From positions 6,735,205 to 6,799,204 of the forward strand of contig NC_083345.1 in the NCBI RefSeq assembly GCF_019175385.1: a stretch of DNA of 64,000 nucleotides. The letters run 5' to 3'. Both the position numbers and the translations under genes were made by a program. Positions 60,651 through 64,000 of this stretch are shown here, one piece after another (position 1 is the first letter of the stretch; every line of letters starts with the position of its first letter). The notes beneath the pieces are model-generated. The model had not been told where the DNA came from and searched no databases. It saw only the letters and a program-made list of their open reading frames with translations. The DNA is from Lycium barbarum (lineage: Eukaryota; Streptophyta; Magnoliopsida; Solanales; Solanaceae).

Positions 60651-63573
60651 ATGCTTTCAGGATTGAAGTTCATACCACGCGAAGCAGTGGAAAAGGTAAG
60701 CTTAATAACACTTTCTCATCAAACAGTAGAAATACATCGTGAGGAAGTAGCATGAGTCCTGTTGGTGTTAAAGATAAATTTTGTTCTTTTGTGTGACTGT
60801 TTTCTTGAAATTTGTGGGAAAACTTTTTTTTGTTTTTGTTTGGGTGGGTAAAATTTTAACTTTTCACTTCTTGGGTTTTTTAGTTGTGTATGAGAGAAGT
60901 CATAAATGCCTCTGATGCTCGTGGCCCATTTGGTGTTAGGCAAAGGATGAAAGCTCGGATGATTCTCGAAAACAGAGGAGGAGATCTGGTCATAAGAAGG
61001 AAAAGGAGAGAAAGAAAAAGAAAAAATCTCGTTGCACTAGTTCAGATGATGAAGACCTTGAAAAAATAAGAGCGAGGTCAAAGAAAAAGAAGTGGTATGC
61101 CTCAGATGAGGATTTGTCCTCGTATTCAGATGGAAGTGACAGTGAGTATGCTTCTGATTATGAGAGAAAGAGCAGTAGTAGGAAGACAAGTAAGAAGAGA
61201 AGAAACAAGGATGGAAAAAGTAAAGCAAGAAGTCGAAGTTCTTCATCTGAGTCTGAAAGTGAGAAAAAGAAGAAAAGGAACAAAGACAGACGAAGGCGGA
61301 GCGAGGGTGATGAACTGCAAGATAAGTTGCTGGGTACGTATAGATTGAGTTATTCTCCACGTAATTGCGGACAGTCCCTTCCCCAAAATGAACTGAAGGG
61401 AGTAATTTACTGAGTTATTTTTCTCTGTGGAATTTTTAGATAACAACTTTGATGGATCTAAGTCGCGTAATGATCATGAACTCGTGAGAAGAGAAATGGG
61501 GTTGGATTGGATGCTGCAGCCAAAAGACAACATGGATAAGATTCCTGAACCAGCTTCTAACTGTTCAGCTGAGGAGACTCCAGCTGAAGAGGTATATTTC
61601 TAGTTGATTTCATAATCTCGTGCGACTTTGGATGTCGTCTCTTTCCATTTTCATATCTTCATTGTGGGACAGTATTGCGGGCTTGCTTATCAAGCCTTAT
61701 GCCTTTGTTTTATTATGTAATTTGCTTTAATCAGCTCGTTCATGTTAACGATGCAAGAGCTAGAGCTAGTTGCCATGTCATATATTGTTCACATTGAAAA
61801 ATCCATCATGCTATGAGTTCCTTTTCATCCAGTCTTCAGGGATTCTTCTGTTTGTTCGTTATTTTACTTATGTCTTTATTCCAATTTATCAGGAGATCTA
61901 GTTTGAACGCATGGTGACTAAACCTCCTGAATCTTTATTATACCAAGTGCTGCTACTCCTGTTCAATTCTCGCACTGCTTGATATTGTTATGTACTTACT
62001 GGACCAGATTGGCATCTGTATGCTTCTTGTTTTAGGTGACAAAAGTAAATCCTAGAGAATTGAACCCATATTTGAAGGATGGCGGAAGTGGTTATCCTGA
62101 TGATCCAGAAGGAACAAAGAGTGGTGGCAGCCAACTTCTGTCTACAACTGCTGTTGGTGATGGAGGTGCAAGTTGGAGGCTTAAAGCCTTGAGACGAGCT
62201 CAAGAACAAGCAGATCGTGAAGGACGGAAGCTTGATGAGGTTGGCATTTGAGTAGTTGTCTTGCACTTCTACTGCAGTCACTTTCTAACTTTTACAATTA
62301 CAGGTGGCAGCAGAACGCTGGGGCTCAATTAGTCAGCTTGCTGTTTCTGCATCTTCCGGTAAAGCTGCACCAACCCGTGCTCATCTTCATGCTATCAATG
62401 ATAGGAGGAGAGGGGTAATGGATGACAAAGAAGCTGGTGCAAACAAAAGAAATCAGACTTATGCTAGAAAGGTAATTTCAGATAAGAGCTGGTGAATTTA
62501 CTATAAGACAACATTAGTTTCTTTGTATTGCTTTGGTTATTCTTCACAGTTTACACTTGTATATTTGTAATTTTAGTATTTGGCGGAATGACTTTTGAAT
62601 ATCAAGTTTTTGTTAAATTAGTGTTGGTTTTTTTCTCTTAACAATGTATTACTCTGAGATCTGAGAACTAGACCTCACTCCTTATAAGTTCAAAAGGAAA
62701 GCTCTGCTGTTCCCTTTATTAAAGAGGAAACAATTTGGCTATTTTTGATTTGTGTTTTATTGGTGTTAGTAGTCTCATAAAGCATGTGCTTGCAGGAGAC
62801 ATCCCCTGGTCGTTCTAAAATGCGAGTGCCCAACCTTAAAGATTCTTTTTCATGGCGCAAAGAGAAAATATCCAATGCGGATGCGGGACTTATTGCCACT
62901 GCAATTTCTAGTGTAAATAAATTCTCCAACGACGGAAATTTTATGCGTGAATTTATGCATGAAAAGAGTGATGATTCCAACCATGCTCGTGATTCTTCTA
63001 ATCTGAAGCCAGGGGTCTTGGAATCAAAACCAGATTTACCGGTATATGAGAAACCAAGTGAAGATGCAACAAATGTCAAACCAGCCTTGACTGCAAATCA
63101 GTTAGCTGCAAAAGTGATGCAGCTGCGAATGAAAGGGATGCATGATGAAGCGGAAAAACTGCTGGTGAGCAATAAATTCCTTCACTTTTGTGGATTACTC
63201 AAAACAACTTGACAGTTAGTCAAGACCATGTGTATCTGAAGTGATATCACTGATTTTTGATGTTGCAGGCTTTTTAAAACATATCAATAGTTTGTAACAT
63301 GTTATGTGCTTTATCTAATGGTTGTAGTGGCCATAATGATTCATCTATCCTGGGTCTATTTTCTAGCCAGTAATTTTTCTAATTTGATGGCATTATCAGA
63401 TTATATTTTTCTTGCTTCCTTACCTTTTTCTTCAAAAAGTTAGTGACGAAGTTAAAACATCTCCTTGGTAGCAGCTGCCGTTTCTGTAAGCAAGTAAAGT
63501 AGGGAGCTTTATTATAAGATTCAATGACACTTATCTCGAGCTGACTGTTTTTTTTTTTAAACAAAAATGATAT

Positions 63574-63606
<33 letters not shown>

Positions 63607-63884
63607 AAACTGATTATATTACCAAAGTGAACGTTGGAGTACAAAAAAATTGAACACTGGACAGTAATCCCAGTACTTCAACTTAATAAACTTTCTATGC
63701 TACTACACCTATCATACTGAGCAAAGCACACCAACAAAGCACAGCTGACTGTTTAGGTTTCCATGATTGTGATCAACTTACAATGTCTCACTTTCTTTTT
63801 CCAGAAAGAAGCCGAGGAGATGAAAATTAAACAAACTGCTAATGATTTGTTGAGTAGACCACAGATTGATGGGAGCACAAGCAG
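60651..63884 (+). CDS. CWF19L2: CWF19-like protein 2, first seven coding exons (runs off the right edge)
   Basis: Exons 60651-60695, 60940-61333, 61440-61591, 62036-62239, 62304-62471, 62796-63164 and 63805-63884 join in frame to 470 residues; the last ends in phase 2 at GTATTT. The protein begins MLSGLKFIPREAVEK. A Lys/Arg/Ser-rich stretch follows (DDSRKQRRRSGHKKEKERKK, SSSESESEKKKKRNKDRRRR), as usual for spliceosomal proteins. Then come conserved family blocks: RREMGLDWMLQPKDN, NPRELNPYLKDGGSGYP, GGASWRLKALRRAQEQADRE and FSWRKEKISNADAGLI. CWF19-like proteins act in late spliceosome/lariat handling; the C-terminal CwfJ domains should lie beyond the window. Exon 2 could begin six bases later at another AG without changing frame. 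Intron 6 holds a short LINE copy. Confidence 0.9.
63551..63742 (-). mobile_element. 5'-truncated LINE-like insertion in intron 6 of the CWF19-like gene
   Basis: The 12-bp duplication AGCTGACTGTTT lies at 63539-63550 and 63743-63754. Between the copies the plus strand begins with long T runs, that is, a poly(A) tail on the minus strand, preceded there by TTTGGTAATATAATCAGTTT, a typical plant LINE 3' end. About 190 bp, no coding sequence. Confidence 0.8.
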
Positions 63885-64000
63885 GTATTTTTGGATCTGA
63901 ATTGTCAGTTGGGGCTCGCTTGACTTGGGAAATGGCTCCCCCTTTTTTTTTTTTTTTTTTTTGTTTCAATGCCTACCCATAATAAATGTATTGGCTCTGA
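63885..64000 (+). other. Start of intron 7 of the CWF19-like gene
   Basis: Begins GTATTTTTGG at the exon-7 donor; contains a T run (about 63943-63962). No further exon before the window ends. Confidence 0.6.

Noticed and set aside
61037..61360. 107-codon minus-strand frame rich in Phe, Ser and His
   Set aside because: It is the complement of the Lys/Ser-rich exon 2 of the CWF19-like gene.

Overview
The window is plant nuclear DNA: AT-rich, intron-bearing genes separated by long tracts of nested transposable elements. Several repeats (a TS-type SINE, a tRNA-derived SINE, hAT MITEs with GGGGCGGAGC ends, long LTRs ending GGTCGTGACA) are of kinds I associate with Solanaceae, so a nightshade-family genome (Nicotiana/Solanum relatives) is the best guess. 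No bacterial, organellar, rRNA or tRNA gene was seen.

Three well-supported protein genes are present. (1) A six-exon gene on the minus strand (coding 30654-33249) encodes a 400-aa TPX2-domain, WVD2-like microtubule protein. (2) A twelve-exon gene on the minus strand (48181-53624) encodes a 473-aa ureidoglycolate amidohydrolase (UAH) with an N-terminal signal peptide; it performs the last step of ureide/purine catabolism. (3) The first seven coding exons of a CWF19-like splicing protein lie on the plus strand (60651-63884), and the gene runs off the right edge. A small two-exon gene of unknown function (20309-20648), a broken gene fragment behind it, and a possible gene 3' end at the left edge are weaker calls.

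Layout: 1-7.2 kb is intergenic with MITEs, a SINE, a G-rich island and an RNase H relic. At 7.2-13.8 kb a hAT-type element is interrupted by a young Ty1/copia element with nearly identical LTRs but a multiply broken gag-pol. At 13.9-17.6 kb Tat-like Ty3/gypsy sequence is arranged as a nearly perfect ~700-bp palindrome. At 18.6-20.1 kb there is a foldback element flanked by a 60-bp duplication. At 23.5-24.6 kb there is a LINE relic. At 24.9-29.2 kb there is a minus-strand, internally decayed copia element, one LTR of which carries a MITE. 30.6-35.6 kb is the TPX2-family gene with MITEs in its introns and a tandem array of splice-donor-like repeats in its leader. 36-41 kb is mostly unassigned, with a CACTA-like MITE and a SINE. 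At 41.7-47.1 kb there is a Mutator-like element with long hairpin-rich terminal repeats, a zinc-knuckle remnant and a nested 2.9-kb solo LTR. 48.2-53.6 kb is UAH. 54.6-59.5 kb is a stack of hAT elements, a second solo LTR and a MITE between two copies of a ~95-bp duplication. 59.6-64 kb is the CWF19-like gene.

The genes are not functionally linked. The most unusual material is structural: the palindrome, the Mutator-like element, the repeated splice donors and the trans-mobilised-looking copia copy. No clearly new multi-gene system was found.
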